Source: Rheinheimera mesophila (GTDB lineage: Bacteria; Pseudomonadota; Gammaproteobacteria; Enterobacterales; Alteromonadaceae). Taken from it: a stretch of DNA of 64,000 bases. A model generated the notes under the pieces. That model made no database searches, was not told the DNA's origin, and saw nothing but the letters and a program-made list of their open reading frames with translations. The position numbers were made by a program, and so were the translations under genes. Positions 36,980 to 47,427 of the stretch are shown here, one piece after another. Where the stretch lies: positions 29,322 through 93,321 of the forward strand of contig NZ_LAVS01000012.1 of assembly GCF_000986865.1 (NCBI RefSeq), given 5' to 3'. Position 1 is the stretch's first letter, and the number at the start of each line of letters is the position of its first letter.

Positions 36980-38473
36980 TCAATAACTAAATCTGTTGGC
37001 TTCAGTGGCTAATTGGTTGGCCACCTGTTCTATCTGTACTGTACTTTGTTTTACTTTTTCGCTGCGTTGCATCTGAGCTGCGGCACTGTCGCTCAGATAC
37101 TGTGCGCCCTGTGCCATTTCAGTACTGGCGTGACGTTGTTGCTCTAAGGACCCGGCCATAATATCCGCAGAGCGAGCCACAGATTGCGCTTCGCCTGTGA
37201 TGATGTTTAATAGTTCATCACTGCGTTTGGCCAGACTGACGGTATGGTCGACCTGACTTAAACAATGCTGGACTGATTTTACTGAGCTTTGACTGGCCTC
37301 TGTTAAGTTTTGGATCATACGCTGAATTTGCTCAGTCGACTGTTGGGTGCGACCGGCCAGAGTCCGGACTTCATCGGCCACTACGGCAAAGCCACGACCC
37401 TGCTCACCGGCCCGCGCCGCTTCGATGGCCGCGTTTAATGCCAGCAGATTGGTTTGTTCAGCGATACTTCGAATAACCTCCAGTACCGATGTGATCTCTT
37501 TACTGGAGATGGCCATACTATCGACTTTTTGCCCGGCATCCTGCAAGGTGATGGCTAACGTGGATACTGCGGCTATGGTTTGGTCGACTGATGCTTTGCC
37601 GGAGACTGAACTTTGTTCAGCTTGCTTTGCTGCGCTCAGCACTGCGGCAGCCAGTTCTCCCAGTGCTTGTATACTTTGCGCCATTTCTTCAGATGCTGCG
37701 GCTATACGTTTGACCTGAGTATTTTGCTGCTGCATACCAGCAACCAGTTGCTGGCCGTCATCAGATAAATGCGCACTTTCACTGTGCAGTAATGCCACTG
37801 ACTGATTGATGGTTTGCACTGTGTGCTGAATGCCATCCAAGGCCTGATTAAATTGCCGCACAAGGCGAGAGCGAATATCAGGGCAGCGCACTGTTAAATT
37901 AATATGGGAAGGGTCTGCCACTAATTCTTTTGTTGTCTCTGAAAAGGCTAAACCCACCATAGCCTCTTTATATGAATTAAGGCTGATGAGTATAAGAACT
38001 ACAGATTCGACGACCACGTAAGCAGCATGTACAGCGACATTACTAAAGGTTGCATCCTGCTCTGGTACTAAAAATACGGCGGCGTGCTGCATCTGTAGGT
38101 AGGCAAACAGCAGATGATGCACTGCGATGGTCAGAGCCGCTGCTGCGATCACTGTCCAGTCCCGAAAGGCGCTTAAGATAGCCAACAACACAAAAATGCC
38201 AAAATGAAGTTCTGTCACGCCATTGGACTGATGGATATGCAAAGCGCTGAACAGCATAAAAGAGACCCCAAAGGCGATCCGCGACAGGCGGTGATCCCTC
38301 AGCGTTTTGTATAAGACAAAGGGCACCACCAAAGCAGGCAAACCAATCAGCAAGGCTGCGGCCCAGGTTTGATGCCAACTGGCTAAGGCCAGAGCCAACA
38401 GCATCAGCGCAGCATTGATACTGTTCATAATACGAAAGGCTTGTTGGCGGAAAGGATAGATCTGCATAAACAC
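36980..38473 (-). CDS. Methyl-accepting chemotaxis protein with polytopic N-terminus
   Basis: A 497-aa chemoreceptor. The first 190 residues hold about six membrane helices and no large periplasmic domain, so the signal is probably sensed in or near the membrane. A linker is followed by the cytoplasmic signalling rod (about 230-490). Its tip, [20 protein letters not shown] followed by [15 protein letters not shown], binds CheA and CheW. The ligand is unknown. It is followed by the DUF6436 gene with touching ends. Confidence 0.93.
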   Translation of the reverse strand: MFMQIYPFRQQAFRIMNSINAALMLLALALASWHQTWAAALLIGLPALVVPFVLYKTLRDHRLSRIAFGVSFMLFSALHIHQSNGVTELHFGIFVLLAILSAFRDWTVIAAAALTIAVHHLLFAYLQMQHAAVFLVPEQDATFSNVAVHAAYVVVESVVLILISLNSYKEAMVGLAFSETTKELVADPSHINLTVRCPDIRSRLVRQFNQALDGIQHTVQTINQSVALLHSESAHLSDDGQQLVAGMQQQNTQVKRIAAASEEMAQSIQALGELAAAVLSAAKQAEQSSVSGKASVDQTIAAVSTLAITLQDAGQKVDSMAISSKEITSVLEVIRSIAEQTNLLALNAAIEAARAGEQGRGFAVVADEVRTLAGRTQQSTEQIQRMIQNLTEASQSSVKSVQHCLSQVDHTVSLAKRSDELLNIITGEAQSVARSADIMAGSLEQQRHASTEMAQGAQYLSDSAAAQMQRSEKVKQSTVQIEQVANQLATEANRFSY

Positions 38474-38713
38474 CTCACTTGGTCCGGCAACTTCACCAGC
38501 CGGTTACTGCTACAACTAGCGTCTGCAACTGCCTGTTCATATTGCCGAGACACGCAGCATGCCTTTATTGGCTGCCTGATTACGCGGATAGATTCTGCTG
38601 GATCAGTATCTGAGTTGAATGCAGCCTAGGATCAGATAAAGTGTAGCCCGCCACAGTTTTTCGTCATCAAAAAATCATCAAGGCCAGACAATATGGTTTC
38701 TTTTGGAGGAGCT

Positions 38714-40429
38714 ATGGCCCATTTAAACAGACGTGATTTTCTTAAAAATAGCGCTTTTTTAACCGGAGCCGCTTGGTTAAGTAGCAGCGTGTTTGGTTGT
38801 AGTAGTGCTGACCTGCAGGCGAGAAACGCCGGTCCTATCGCATTTTTACATGGTGTTGCCTCTGGCGATCCTTTAGCAGATAGCCTGATCTTATGGACTA
38901 AAGTGACACCAGAACAACAACCTGACGCAGTGCAATTGTTATTGGAAGTTAGTGAGCGGGCTGATTTTTCTGTGGTACAACACCGCCAACTTTGTCTGGC
39001 GCAGCGCGATGCTGACTATTGCTGCAAAGTGGATCTAAGAGGTTTGTTGCCTGGTCGCAGTTATTATTATCGTTTTCGTGATAATACCACTGTATCTGCT
39101 ACTGGGCATGGCAAAACCTTGCCCGCAGGTGCGGTCTCGGAGGTGCGTTTCGCTGTGCTGTCCTGCTCGAATTATCCGGCTGGTTATTTTCATGTCTATC
39201 AGCAGGTGGCGCAGCAGCAACTTGATGCTGTGTTGCATTTAGGTGATTACATCTACGAATACGAACAGGGGGGGTATGCCACTGAACGCTCGGTGGAGCT
39301 GGGCCGGGCTTTAGCGGCAGACAATCAGGCTGAAATGGTGAGCCTTTCCGATTATCGTAAACGTTATGCCTTGTATCGCAGCGATAAAGATTTGCAGCAG
39401 GCTCATGCCAGCCATAGCTTTATTTGTGTCTGGGATGATCATGAAATTACTAATGATGCCTGGACAGATGGTGCCGAAAACCATCAGCCGAATGAAGGTG
39501 ACTACCAGGAGCGTAAGCTCAATGCTTTGCAGGCTTATTATGAGTGGATGCCAATACGGCCGCTGGTATCTGGCAAACAGCGGACTGGTCAGCAGCAAAG
39601 TTTGTACCGCAGTTTTGCCTTTGGCGACTTGGTGGATTTACATATGCTCGACACCCGGATTGAAGGCCGGAACCTGCAACTAGACTACAAAAACTACACA
39701 GATGAAAAAACCGGCGCTTTTGATACCCAGCGTTTTACCGCTGATTTAACCCATCCAAAGCGCACTTTGCTGGGGCAAAAACAACAGCAATGGCTGCAAG
39801 CTCAGTTGCTGCGCTCCAAAGCGCACTATCAGGTGCTGGGACAGCAAGTGTTGATGGCAAAGATGATGTTTCCATCCGAGCTGTTGTCGGCCTTTTCTAA
39901 ACCAGGCCCGGAGTTGGTGGAAAAAATAGCGCAGTTAACTGCTTTAAAGCATCGGGTTGCTTCAGGCGATCGCAGCCTGAGTGCAGAGGATAAAAAACGT
40001 ATTGAGTCTGTGCTGGCTTACAACCTGGACGCCTGGGATGGTTATCCGTTTGAGCGGGAGCTGATTTACAAAACAGCGCAACAGCAGAACAAGCAATTGG
40101 TGGTGCTGGCGGGGGACACTCATAACGCCTGGGCGTCCACTTTATATGATCAGCAAGGCAAAAAAGTGGGCATAGAACTCGCTACACCCTCGGTCAGCTC
40201 GCCTGGTATTGAAACCTATCTGCAGCTCAATACAGCTCAGGTTGAGCAGTTAGCTGACGTATTACCGCAACTGATTGACGAACTGGACTACTGTAATTTG
40301 CATCAGCGGGGGTTTTTGCTGGTGGCTTTTCGCAAAGAACACATCGATGCACAGTGGTTTTTTGTCGATGACATCACGAATAAGCAGTATCAAACCAGGT
40401 TAGGGTATCAGCAAAGTTATAAGCTTTAG
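38714..40429 (+). CDS. phoD: PhoD-family alkaline phosphatase/phosphodiesterase, Tat-exported
   Basis: A 571-aa metallophosphatase of the PhoD type, which frees phosphate from phosphomono- and diesters outside the cytoplasm using Ca2+ and Fe3+. The twin-arginine signal HLNRRDFLKNS leads the protein, then an N-terminal Ig-like domain (about 40-135) and the catalytic domain with LHLGDYIYEY, WDDHEITNDAW and LAGDTHNAW metal-binding motifs. I take the ATG at 38714 because GGAGGA precedes it closely; an in-frame ATG at 38693 would add seven residues before the Tat motif. It probably helps when phosphate is scarce; I see no clear Pho box. Confidence 0.9.
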   Translation: MAHLNRRDFLKNSAFLTGAAWLSSSVFGCSSADLQARNAGPIAFLHGVASGDPLADSLILWTKVTPEQQPDAVQLLLEVSERADFSVVQHRQLCLAQRDADYCCKVDLRGLLPGRSYYYRFRDNTTVSATGHGKTLPAGAVSEVRFAVLSCSNYPAGYFHVYQQVAQQQLDAVLHLGDYIYEYEQGGYATERSVELGRALAADNQAEMVSLSDYRKRYALYRSDKDLQQAHASHSFICVWDDHEITNDAWTDGAENHQPNEGDYQERKLNALQAYYEWMPIRPLVSGKQRTGQQQSLYRSFAFGDLVDLHMLDTRIEGRNLQLDYKNYTDEKTGAFDTQRFTADLTHPKRTLLGQKQQQWLQAQLLRSKAHYQVLGQQVLMAKMMFPSELLSAFSKPGPELVEKIAQLTALKHRVASGDRSLSAEDKKRIESVLAYNLDAWDGYPFERELIYKTAQQQNKQLVVLAGDTHNAWASTLYDQQGKKVGIELATPSVSSPGIETYLQLNTAQVEQLADVLPQLIDELDYCNLHQRGFLLVAFRKEHIDAQWFFVDDITNKQYQTRLGYQQSYKL

Positions 40430-40446
40430 GTTGCCTTTAAAGACCA

Positions 40447-40473
40447 CAAAGCCACCGCAAGGTGGCTTTGTTT
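40447..40473 (+). terminator. Terminator after phoD
   Basis: Perfect 10-bp stem CAAAGCCACC/GGTGGCTTTG with a GCAA tetraloop, then TTT. It separates the convergent phoD and lnt. Confidence 0.85.
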
Positions 40474-40485
40474 AGGGGAATCGCT

Positions 40486-42015
40486 TTACTTCGCTTGTTT
40501 TGCCAACTGGTAACGTCTGAAACTTAGCAGGCCAACGCAGCATAAGCTAATGGCAAGCACTGGCCAGTCGCCCCACAGGCTGTATAAGGTGCGGCCCTGT
40601 ACCAGTGGCACTTCGGCCGTTAATACCCCGGCTTCAAACTGAGGTAAGCGGGCCTGTTCATTGCCATCTGCTGTGACCACCGCAGTAATGCCATTATTGG
40701 TCGCCCGTAGCAGCGGGCGGCCCAGTTCTAAAGCGCGCATTCTGGCGATTTCCAGATGCTGATGCGGGCCAATTGAATCACCAAACCAGGCGTCGTTGCT
40801 GACGGTCAGCAGGAAATGGGTGTTGTCGCTGAAATTGGCAATCATCTGACGTGGAAAAGCGATTTCAAAACACAAAGCGGCCAATAATGAATAGCCATTG
40901 GCTTGTAGGTTTGGCTGTAACCAGGCGCCGCGACTAAATGAACTCATCGGCAGGTTAAAAAGTGGTGCCACATATTTGAGTACATCCTGAAAAGGCACAA
41001 ACTCGCCCACGGGCAATAAATGATGCTTTTGGTATCTGTTACTGGTGTTGTATCTGTAGTCACCGCCTGTTGCATCTTTACCAAATTTCCCCAGCACTAT
41101 AATGCCGTTATAGGCATCGCCGTTTTCTTTGTAATCCAGAATGCCGGTGACCACTGCTGTATTGTTTTCAGCCGCCAGCATATCGAGGTTAAACAAATAG
41201 GCCAAAGCTAGGGGCTCCAGTTGTGGAATAGCGGCCTCAGGCCAAATCATAAGATCAGTGTTCAGGTGAGGGCGGCTGAGCTCCATATACTTGCGCATAG
41301 TGACGGCTTCCTGCTCCGGATCCCAACGTAAATCCTGCGCTATATTACCCTGCACTAAAGCGACTTTGACCTGTTCCCCCGTCTCTTGCCAGCCTTTGAT
41401 AGCGTTTAGTGCCGGGCTAACGAGCAAGACAATAGCAGCTATCGCAGGCCAAACCCAGAGTTTGCTTTGAATAGCGACCGCCACTGCGCCTGCGATCAAT
41501 AGCATGAAAAAACTGATGCCGGTTTCTCCGACCACAGTAGCCCAGGGGGCCATCCAAGCATCGGTTTGACTATAACCAACAGACAACCAGGGAAAGCCGG
41601 TTAAAAACCAGGAACGGATATTTTCGGCAATAAACCAGCATGAAGCGAGCAGCAGCGGGAACCAGAAATTACCGCGAAAGCGCCAGCTAAACCAGCTTGC
41701 CAGGGCAGGAAACAACGCCAGATACCCTACTAACAGCGCCATAATCGCCAGACTAGCCATCAGAGGCATACCGCCAAAAGTGGCAATACTGACATGCACC
41801 CAACTGATCCCGACACCAAACCAACCCAAACCATAGGCGTAACCAAACAGGGCGGCCTGTTTAGAGCTTTGCGCCTGCAGCAGGCAATACGCCAGCACCG
41901 ACAAGGTCAGCAGTGGCAGCATATGGTAGCTAAAAGGGGCAAAAGCCAGGGTGTTTAATGCACCCAGCCCTGCTAAAAGCAGGGCTGGAAACCAGGAGGT
42001 TTTTAACAACAGCAA
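40486..42015 (-). CDS. lnt: Apolipoprotein N-acyltransferase
   Basis: Lnt adds the third acyl chain to lipoproteins in the inner membrane, the last step before Lol sorting. At 509 aa it has an N-terminal bundle of membrane helices (about 5-205) and a periplasmic nitrilase-like domain (about 215-480). The domain carries the catalytic Glu in WPEAAIPQ, Lys in the HHLLPVGEFVPF region and Cys in LCFEIAFP. It is the last gene of miaB-phoH-ybeY-corC-lnt, 3 bp after corC. Confidence 0.97.
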   Translation of the reverse strand: MLLLKTSWFPALLLAGLGALNTLAFAPFSYHMLPLLTLSVLAYCLLQAQSSKQAALFGYAYGLGWFGVGISWVHVSIATFGGMPLMASLAIMALLVGYLALFPALASWFSWRFRGNFWFPLLLASCWFIAENIRSWFLTGFPWLSVGYSQTDAWMAPWATVVGETGISFFMLLIAGAVAVAIQSKLWVWPAIAAIVLLVSPALNAIKGWQETGEQVKVALVQGNIAQDLRWDPEQEAVTMRKYMELSRPHLNTDLMIWPEAAIPQLEPLALAYLFNLDMLAAENNTAVVTGILDYKENGDAYNGIIVLGKFGKDATGGDYRYNTSNRYQKHHLLPVGEFVPFQDVLKYVAPLFNLPMSSFSRGAWLQPNLQANGYSLLAALCFEIAFPRQMIANFSDNTHFLLTVSNDAWFGDSIGPHQHLEIARMRALELGRPLLRATNNGITAVVTADGNEQARLPQFEAGVLTAEVPLVQGRTLYSLWGDWPVLAISLCCVGLLSFRRYQLAKQAK

Positions 42016-42018
42016 AAG

Positions 42019-42897
42019 TTAATCCTTCTGTAACGCTGAAGTGTCAATGGTGGTTTTAGCGCGAATGACCTGCAACTGCACCAACCTTCTGTTATTGGCT
42101 TTGCTGACTTTAAAGGTCAGATTTTGCAGTTCAATGGTTTCGCCTTTTTCCGGCATATGGCCAAAAGCATGCAGCACTATACCGCCTATGGTGCCGGCTT
42201 CTTCTTCGTCAAAGCTGGTGCCAAAACTTTCGTTAAATTCATCCACCGGCGTTAAAGCGCTGACCTGATAGACATGGCTGGCCATTTTTTTGATATCCAC
42301 ATCTTCTTCATGGTCGTGTTCGTCTTCTATTTCACCGACAATTTGTTCAAGGATATCTTCAATAGTGACAAGCCCTGAAACCCCACCGTATTCATCCACT
42401 ACGATGGCCATATGGTAACGTTTCTGACGGAATTCTTTCAGTAAGGCATCTACTCTTTTACTTTCCGGGATAATCACAGCAGGGCGGAGTAAATCGCGCA
42501 GACTCCATTCGGTGCTGCCTTGCAAAGCATGTTGCAGTAAATCTTTCACCAGCAATATGCCTTCGATATGGTCTTTGTCTTCATTGACCACAGGATAGCG
42601 GCTGTGATTATTCTCCAGCAGCAGCGGCATCATTTGCTCAAGGGACTGGTCAATATTGATGGTCGCCATCTGAGAGCGGGGCACCATAATGTCGCGGGCA
42701 CGCATTTTGGACACGTCCAAAACCCCCTGCAACATACTTTGAGTGTCGTTATCAATCAGCTTGCGCATCGCCGCTTCATTGATCACTTCAACCAGATCAG
42801 ATAAATCCTGTGGTTCTGCAGTAAAAATCGCTGCTATTTTATCCAGCCACGATTTTGCGGCAGAACCCCGACTAGAGTGGGAATGGTCGTCACCCAT
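42019..42897 (-). CDS. corC: CorC/YbeX family CBS-domain protein
   Basis: A 292-aa cytoplasmic protein (ATG at 42897, same length as E. coli CorC). It has two CBS domains (about 65-190) that bind adenine nucleotides and a C-terminal CorC/HlyC domain (about 205-285). It was linked to magnesium/cobalt efflux and, in E. coli YbeX, to ribosome metabolism. The strongly acidic stretch [13 protein letters not shown] separates the parts. An in-frame ATG at 42945 would add a short hydrophobic lead, and I consider it unused. Confidence 0.95.
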   Translation of the reverse strand: MGDDHSHSSRGSAAKSWLDKIAAIFTAEPQDLSDLVEVINEAAMRKLIDNDTQSMLQGVLDVSKMRARDIMVPRSQMATINIDQSLEQMMPLLLENNHSRYPVVNEDKDHIEGILLVKDLLQHALQGSTEWSLRDLLRPAVIIPESKRVDALLKEFRQKRYHMAIVVDEYGGVSGLVTIEDILEQIVGEIEDEHDHEEDVDIKKMASHVYQVSALTPVDEFNESFGTSFDEEEAGTIGGIVLHAFGHMPEKGETIELQNLTFKVSKANNRRLVQLQVIRAKTTIDTSALQKD

Positions 42898-43014
42898 GAG
42901 TGAACTTAAGCTCCAAATAGTGAAAAAGAAAATACCCCAAGCCATATCAGTGGTAGCCGGCTATCTCGCTCTGTTTGGCTACGGCTTCAGGTACGCAAAA
43001 AATTAAAATACCAG

Positions 43015-43476
43015 TTAATCTTCTAAAATATAAGGGTTCTTTATACCCAGTTGCTGCAAAATCAGAATTTCTTCGGCTTCCATTTCTTCAGCATCTGCGT
43101 CATTTATATGGTCAAAGCCCAATAAATGCAAGCAGCCATGGATGACCATATGAGCCCAGTGATGATCTAATTCTTTGCCTTGTTCTTTTGCTTCTTTGGC
43201 CACCACCTGAGCACAAATGACTAAATCGCCTAATAACGGCAAGTCCTCCACGCCGGGCGGCAGTTCAAATGGGAAGCTCAGCACGTTGGTGGGCTTGTCT
43301 TTTTCACGGTATTCAAAGTTCAGTTGCTGACTTTCTGCTTCGTCCACTATCCGCACTGTGACTTCGGCCACATCCTGAAATGGCAGAATAGCGGCTTCCA
43401 GCCAGTGCTGAAATTGGGCTTCTGTCGGCAGGTTTGGCGCTTCACTGGCCAGTTGTAAATCCAGGGTAATGCTCAT
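43015..43476 (-). CDS. ybeY: Endoribonuclease YbeY
   Basis: YbeY matures the 3' end of 16S rRNA and takes part in ribosome quality control. It has 153 aa with the metal site [11 protein letters not shown] (H113, H117, H123). It stands between phoH and corC; phoH ends 3 bp upstream of its start. Confidence 0.97.
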   Translation of the reverse strand: MSITLDLQLASEAPNLPTEAQFQHWLEAAILPFQDVAEVTVRIVDEAESQQLNFEYREKDKPTNVLSFPFELPPGVEDLPLLGDLVICAQVVAKEAKEQGKELDHHWAHMVIHGCLHLLGFDHINDADAEEMEAEEILILQQLGIKNPYILED

Positions 43477-43479
43477 GGC

Positions 43480-44520
43480 TTAGTCTTTACTCTTTGGGGC
43501 TGCATCCAATGCGGCTTGTTTTGCTACCTGCTGCTCTTGTTGCTTTTTCTGTTCAAAAGCTTCGTATGCCAGCACAATTTTTTGCACCACAGGGTGGCGT
43601 ACTACGTCTTTGGCTTTAAAAAAGTTAAAACTCAGTTCTGGTACGCCAGACAACACGTCCATCGCATGCTTTAACCCTGAGTATTGGCCTCGTGGTAAGT
43701 CGACCTGGGTAATATCGCCTGTGATCACCGCTTTGGCATTAAAGCCAATACGGGTTAGGAACATCTTCATTTGTTCGACCGTGGTGTTCTGGCTTTCATC
43801 CAGAATAATAAAAGCATCACTTAAAGTACGGCCACGCATATAAGCCAGAGGTGCAATTTCAATCACGCCACGCTCTAAGTACTTTTCTACTTTTTCAAAA
43901 CCTAACATGTCGAATAAAGCGTCGTACAAAGGCCGCAAATACGGGTCGACTTTCTGGGCTAAATCACCGGGTAAAAAGCCCAGTTTTTCACCGGCTTCCA
44001 CGGCTGGGCGGGTCAGCACTATACGGCGCACTTCACCTTTTTCCAGTGCATCAACCGCACAAGCCACAGCTAAATAGGTTTTGCCTGTACCGGCAGGGCC
44101 TATACCAAAAGTCACATCGTGGCGCTGGATATTACGCACATAAGCACTTTGGCTGGCATTTCGGCCTTTGACCGCACCTTTTTTGGTTTTAATGCTCACT
44201 TGTTCGTCGTCAAACTGCTGCTCTGTCGGCTCTTGCTGTTGTTGCTGGATCACCAGATGCACTTGCTCCGGGCTTAAAGGCACGGCTTTGCCCTGAGCAG
44301 TGGCGGTTTCGCCATAAAGTGTTTCGATGATTTGTTTGACAGGCTCAAGCTGGTCGGTTAACCCCACCAAGCGCAATTGATTGTCGCGGTAGGACACCTG
44401 CACCCGGTAACGGCGTTCAATTTGACGTAAGTTGTCGTCAAAAGGGCCCCATAAAAAAGCCAGGCGCTGAGGTTCAAAAGGGGAGAGAGAAAATTCTAAG
44501 CTGGTTATTGGATTATCCAA
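43480..44520 (-). CDS. ybeZ: PhoH-like ATPase YbeZ
   Basis: A 346-aa P-loop ATPase of the PhoH family that works with YbeY in rRNA processing. An N-terminal KH-like segment (about 20-75) comes before the ATPase domain with Walker A GPAGTGKTYLA (about 142-152) and Walker B FIILDESQN. The C-terminal tail is rich in Gln and Lys. Located between miaB and ybeY as in E. coli. Confidence 0.96.
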   Translation of the reverse strand: MDNPITSLEFSLSPFEPQRLAFLWGPFDDNLRQIERRYRVQVSYRDNQLRLVGLTDQLEPVKQIIETLYGETATAQGKAVPLSPEQVHLVIQQQQQEPTEQQFDDEQVSIKTKKGAVKGRNASQSAYVRNIQRHDVTFGIGPAGTGKTYLAVACAVDALEKGEVRRIVLTRPAVEAGEKLGFLPGDLAQKVDPYLRPLYDALFDMLGFEKVEKYLERGVIEIAPLAYMRGRTLSDAFIILDESQNTTVEQMKMFLTRIGFNAKAVITGDITQVDLPRGQYSGLKHAMDVLSGVPELSFNFFKAKDVVRHPVVQKIVLAYEAFEQKKQQEQQVAKQAALDAAPKSKD

Positions 44521-44541
44521 AAGTCCTATCTCTTATCTATT

Positions 44542-44663
44542 TACCCTTCATACTTGACGCTGCAGCTTTGTTGACCGCGCTACTCGCCCCAGTCACATAG
44601 TGAACTATGCTCCTGAGTTCTCGCTCGCTTATCGCCTCGCTGCAACATCAATTATTTTGGGTA
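44542..44663 (+). repeat. Dispersed 122-bp palindromic repeat, copy B
   Basis: Begins TACCCTTCATACTTGACGC and ends TTTGGGTA; contains GCTGCAGCTTTGTTGAC, CCCCAGTCACATAG with the CATAG/CTATG hairpin, and CTGCAACATCAATTA. Lies between miaB and ybeZ within an otherwise conserved operon, so it is probably transcribed. Confidence 0.88.
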
Positions 44664-44709
44664 ACGCATAGAAGCCAGTTTTTCGCTGACCTCCATCTGC
44701 TGTTCTCAA

Positions 44710-46137
44710 TTAAGGAGTAAAAGTAGCCACTCCCAATTCGTCTGTTTTTGCTGCTTTCGCTGCCAGTATTTGTTGTGGCGATACGTCGCGGCGTAAATCC
44801 ATATCTTTTTCAGTACGGATCACTTTACCTTTTAATGAGTTGGTAAAGACATCTGTCACTAATACATCGACAAACTGACCAATCATATCCGGTGAACCTT
44901 CAAAGTTCACCACACGGTTGTTTTCGGTGCGGCCGGTCAGCTCCATAATGTCTTTTTTCGACGGACCTTCCACCAGAATACGTTGTTCAGTGCCGAGCAT
45001 AGCACGGGCAATTTGCAATGACTGCTGGTTAATACGGTCCTGCAGTATATACAGACGTTGTTTTTTCTCTTCTTCTGACACATCGTCCGGTAAATCGGCC
45101 GCCGGTGTGCCAGGGCGAGCGCTGTAAACAAAGCTGAAACTCATATCAAAGTTGATGGCTTTGATCAGATCCATAGTGGCTTCAAAGTCTTCTGCGGTTT
45201 CACCGGGGAAGCCGATAATAAAGTCAGACGACATGCTTAAATTCGGGCGGATTTTTTTCAAAGCACGAATTTTTGACTTATATTCAAGGGCGGTATGGTT
45301 GCGTTTCATCAGCGCCAGAATACGGTCTGAACCGGACTGCACTGGTAAGTGCAGATGATCGACCAATTCAGGCACATCACGGTACACTTCAATAATATCG
45401 TCTGTAAATTCAACAGGATGCGACGTGGTGTAACGAATACGGTCAATACCGTCTATCGCCGCTACTAAACGCAATAATTCAGAGAAATGGCAAATGCCAC
45501 CGTCAAAAGTAGCACCACGGTATGCGTTGACGTTTTGGCCCAACAGGTTGACTTCACGTACCCCTTGCTCGGCTAGCTGAGCAATTTCCAAAAGGACGTC
45601 ATCCAATGGGCGGCTGACTTCTTCACCACGGGTGTAAGGCACGACACAGAAGGTGCAGTATTTAGAACAGCCTTCCATAATAGAGACAAAAGCGGTTGGG
45701 CCGTCTGCTTTAGGCTCGGGCAGGCGGTCAAACTTCTCGATTTCCGGGAAGGACACATCCACCACAGGGGATTTATCACCGCGCACTGCGTTAATCATTT
45801 CCGGCAAACGGTGCAAGGTTTGTGGCCCAAACACGATATCGACATAAGGGGCGCGGTCACGAATGGCTTTGCCTTCCTGCGAAGCGACACAACCACCGAC
45901 GGCAATAATTAAATCCGGGTTTTTCTTTTTCAGTGGACGCCAGCGACCTAACTGATGGAATACCTTCTCCTGAGCCTTCTCACGAATAGAGCAGGTGTTC
46001 AGCAGGATCACGTCTGCTTCTTCTGCTTCTTCGGTCAGTGTGTAGCCATGAGTTGCATCCAGAAGGTCCGCCATTTTGGATGAATCGTATTCGTTCATCT
46101 GGCAGCCCCAGGTCTTAATGTGCAGCTTTTTGCCCAT
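44710..46137 (-). CDS. miaB: tRNA-2-methylthio-N6-dimethylallyladenosine synthase MiaB
   Basis: A radical-SAM methylthiotransferase that turns i6A37 into ms2i6A37 in tRNAs reading UNN codons. From the ATG at 46137 it has 475 aa: an N-terminal UPF0004 domain (C12 in KTWGCQMN, further Cys in [10 protein letters not shown] and VGGCVA) binding one Fe4S4 cluster, the radical-SAM motif [15 protein letters not shown], and a TRAM domain at the end (about 375-440). First gene of the second conserved block. Confidence 0.98.
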   Translation of the reverse strand: MGKKLHIKTWGCQMNEYDSSKMADLLDATHGYTLTEEAEEADVILLNTCSIREKAQEKVFHQLGRWRPLKKKNPDLIIAVGGCVASQEGKAIRDRAPYVDIVFGPQTLHRLPEMINAVRGDKSPVVDVSFPEIEKFDRLPEPKADGPTAFVSIMEGCSKYCTFCVVPYTRGEEVSRPLDDVLLEIAQLAEQGVREVNLLGQNVNAYRGATFDGGICHFSELLRLVAAIDGIDRIRYTTSHPVEFTDDIIEVYRDVPELVDHLHLPVQSGSDRILALMKRNHTALEYKSKIRALKKIRPNLSMSSDFIIGFPGETAEDFEATMDLIKAINFDMSFSFVYSARPGTPAADLPDDVSEEEKKQRLYILQDRINQQSLQIARAMLGTEQRILVEGPSKKDIMELTGRTENNRVVNFEGSPDMIGQFVDVLVTDVFTNSLKGKVIRTEKDMDLRRDVSPQQILAAKAAKTDELGVATFTP

Positions 46138-46310
46138 TTGTGTTGTAGCCCGTAAAAAGTTAACGCCAAGAAAAAGGACGCGCATTTTATCCTAGTGGGG
46201 CCTGAAGCGCCAGCAGTGGATAGAGACCGCGATCATCAGATAATTTGCAGTGACTTTTGCCAGGCTCCGGCCTGATAATATTCTCTGGCAGAAAACAGTT
46301 GTAGAGGATA

Positions 46311-46958
46311 ATGATGGAAAGCCTGGGTGTTATTCAGTTTTGGACCTTTCTGGCCGGTGTGATAGTGATTATTCTGATGCCGGGCCCGAATAGCCTGTTT
46401 GTGCTGAAAACCAGCATAGTGCAAGGACCCAAACATGCATGGTGTGCGCTTTGTGCAGTGCTGCTTGGGGATGCGACTTTGATTTTATTATCCTACCTAG
46501 GCCTGGCTTCTGTGTTATTAGCCTCACCTGAGTTATTCCGCTGGATACGTTATTTAGGTGCCGCTTATTTGCTTTATATCGGTGTCCAGATTTTATTAAG
46601 TTTGCGCCAATCCAACACAACGCAGGGGGCAGAAGGTCCAGCCTTGGTCGCAGCGGCAAGCTGTGCCGCTGTATTCCGTAAGTCTTTATTATTAAGCCTG
46701 ACTAACCCCAAGGCCATTTTGTTTTTCCTGTCGTTTTTTATTCAGTTTATCGACGCCAGCTTCACTCCCAACTGGCTGCCTTATCTGGTGCTGGCGGTGG
46801 TACTGGAAATCATCAGCCTGCTCTATCTGACCACTTTAGTTTATGCAGGAGCCGCCATTGCCAGCTTTTTTAAAGGCCAGCCCAAAGCAGGGCAGGTAGG
46901 CAATTTAGTGTTAGGCCTGTTATTTACCGGCTTTGCGGTCAGATTGGCTTTGGCGTAG
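46311..46958 (+). CDS. leuE: Leucine exporter LeuE (LysE family)
   Basis: A 215-aa exporter with six predicted helices, close to E. coli LeuE, which lets leucine and related amino acids leave the cell. The family signature LMPGPNSLFVLKTSIVQG is near the start, and SLTNPKAILFFLSFFIQFID in the middle. AGAGGATA precedes a double ATG at 46311. It is divergent from miaB. An independent, dead relative lies at 20217-20549. Confidence 0.9.
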   Translation: MMESLGVIQFWTFLAGVIVIILMPGPNSLFVLKTSIVQGPKHAWCALCAVLLGDATLILLSYLGLASVLLASPELFRWIRYLGAAYLLYIGVQILLSLRQSNTTQGAEGPALVAAASCAAVFRKSLLLSLTNPKAILFFLSFFIQFIDASFTPNWLPYLVLAVVLEIISLLYLTTLVYAGAAIASFFKGQPKAGQVGNLVLGLLFTGFAVRLALA

Positions 46959-47019
46959 ATCTTTGAACAATGCCTACTGTTGTTAAAAGACCTCTACAGC
47001 AAACTAACTTGATGCCGAA

Positions 47020-47245
47020 TGGGCCCCCATTAGGGCGCGAGCCGGACAAAATTGAGTGGCCAAGGTTTTAAGACGAGGAGTGTTTGAGTAAGGAGCGGTA
47101 GCGACGAGCGAGTTGCCGAGTCGCCTTGGACGCACGATTTTGGGCCGGGCTTTCGCTGCAACCTGGGGTCGCCTTTTCTTTGGATACTTTCTTTTGGCGA
47201 AGCAAAAGCAAAGTATCTCGCCAACGGCGAAACCGTTTAACCAAT
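47020..47245. repeat. Repeat-like intergenic block with inverted repeat
   Basis: No gene is supported in the 469 bp between leuE and the small gene at 47428. The block includes GATACTTTCTTTTG (47183-47196) and CAAAAGCAAAGTATC (47203-47217), which pair with one bulge around six bases. From memory, sequence of this kind (a frame containing SPKESIQRKGDP on the minus strand) recurs in many beta- and gammaproteobacterial genomes, often annotated as spurious small proteins. I treat it as a non-coding dispersed element. Confidence 0.5.
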
Positions 47246-47427
47246 AGCAAGGCGCAATACCCTATTATTTCTTTATGAATTCATCAGAAAGTATCCTCCC
47301 TTAACTTTATTTTTCATTTTGACGTGATGTCAACTGTTGCTTTTTTGTTAACTCCTTGAGTTGGTATATGATCGCTTTAACGGAGCGAAGAGAAGTCAAT
47401 CAAGTTATTCAGAAGAAGGAGATCGAA

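Noticed and set aside
47030..47250. Two overlapping minus-strand frames of about 60 codons next to leuE
   Set aside because: Both are translations of the repeat-like block, without ribosome sites; this kind of frame is commonly over-annotated.
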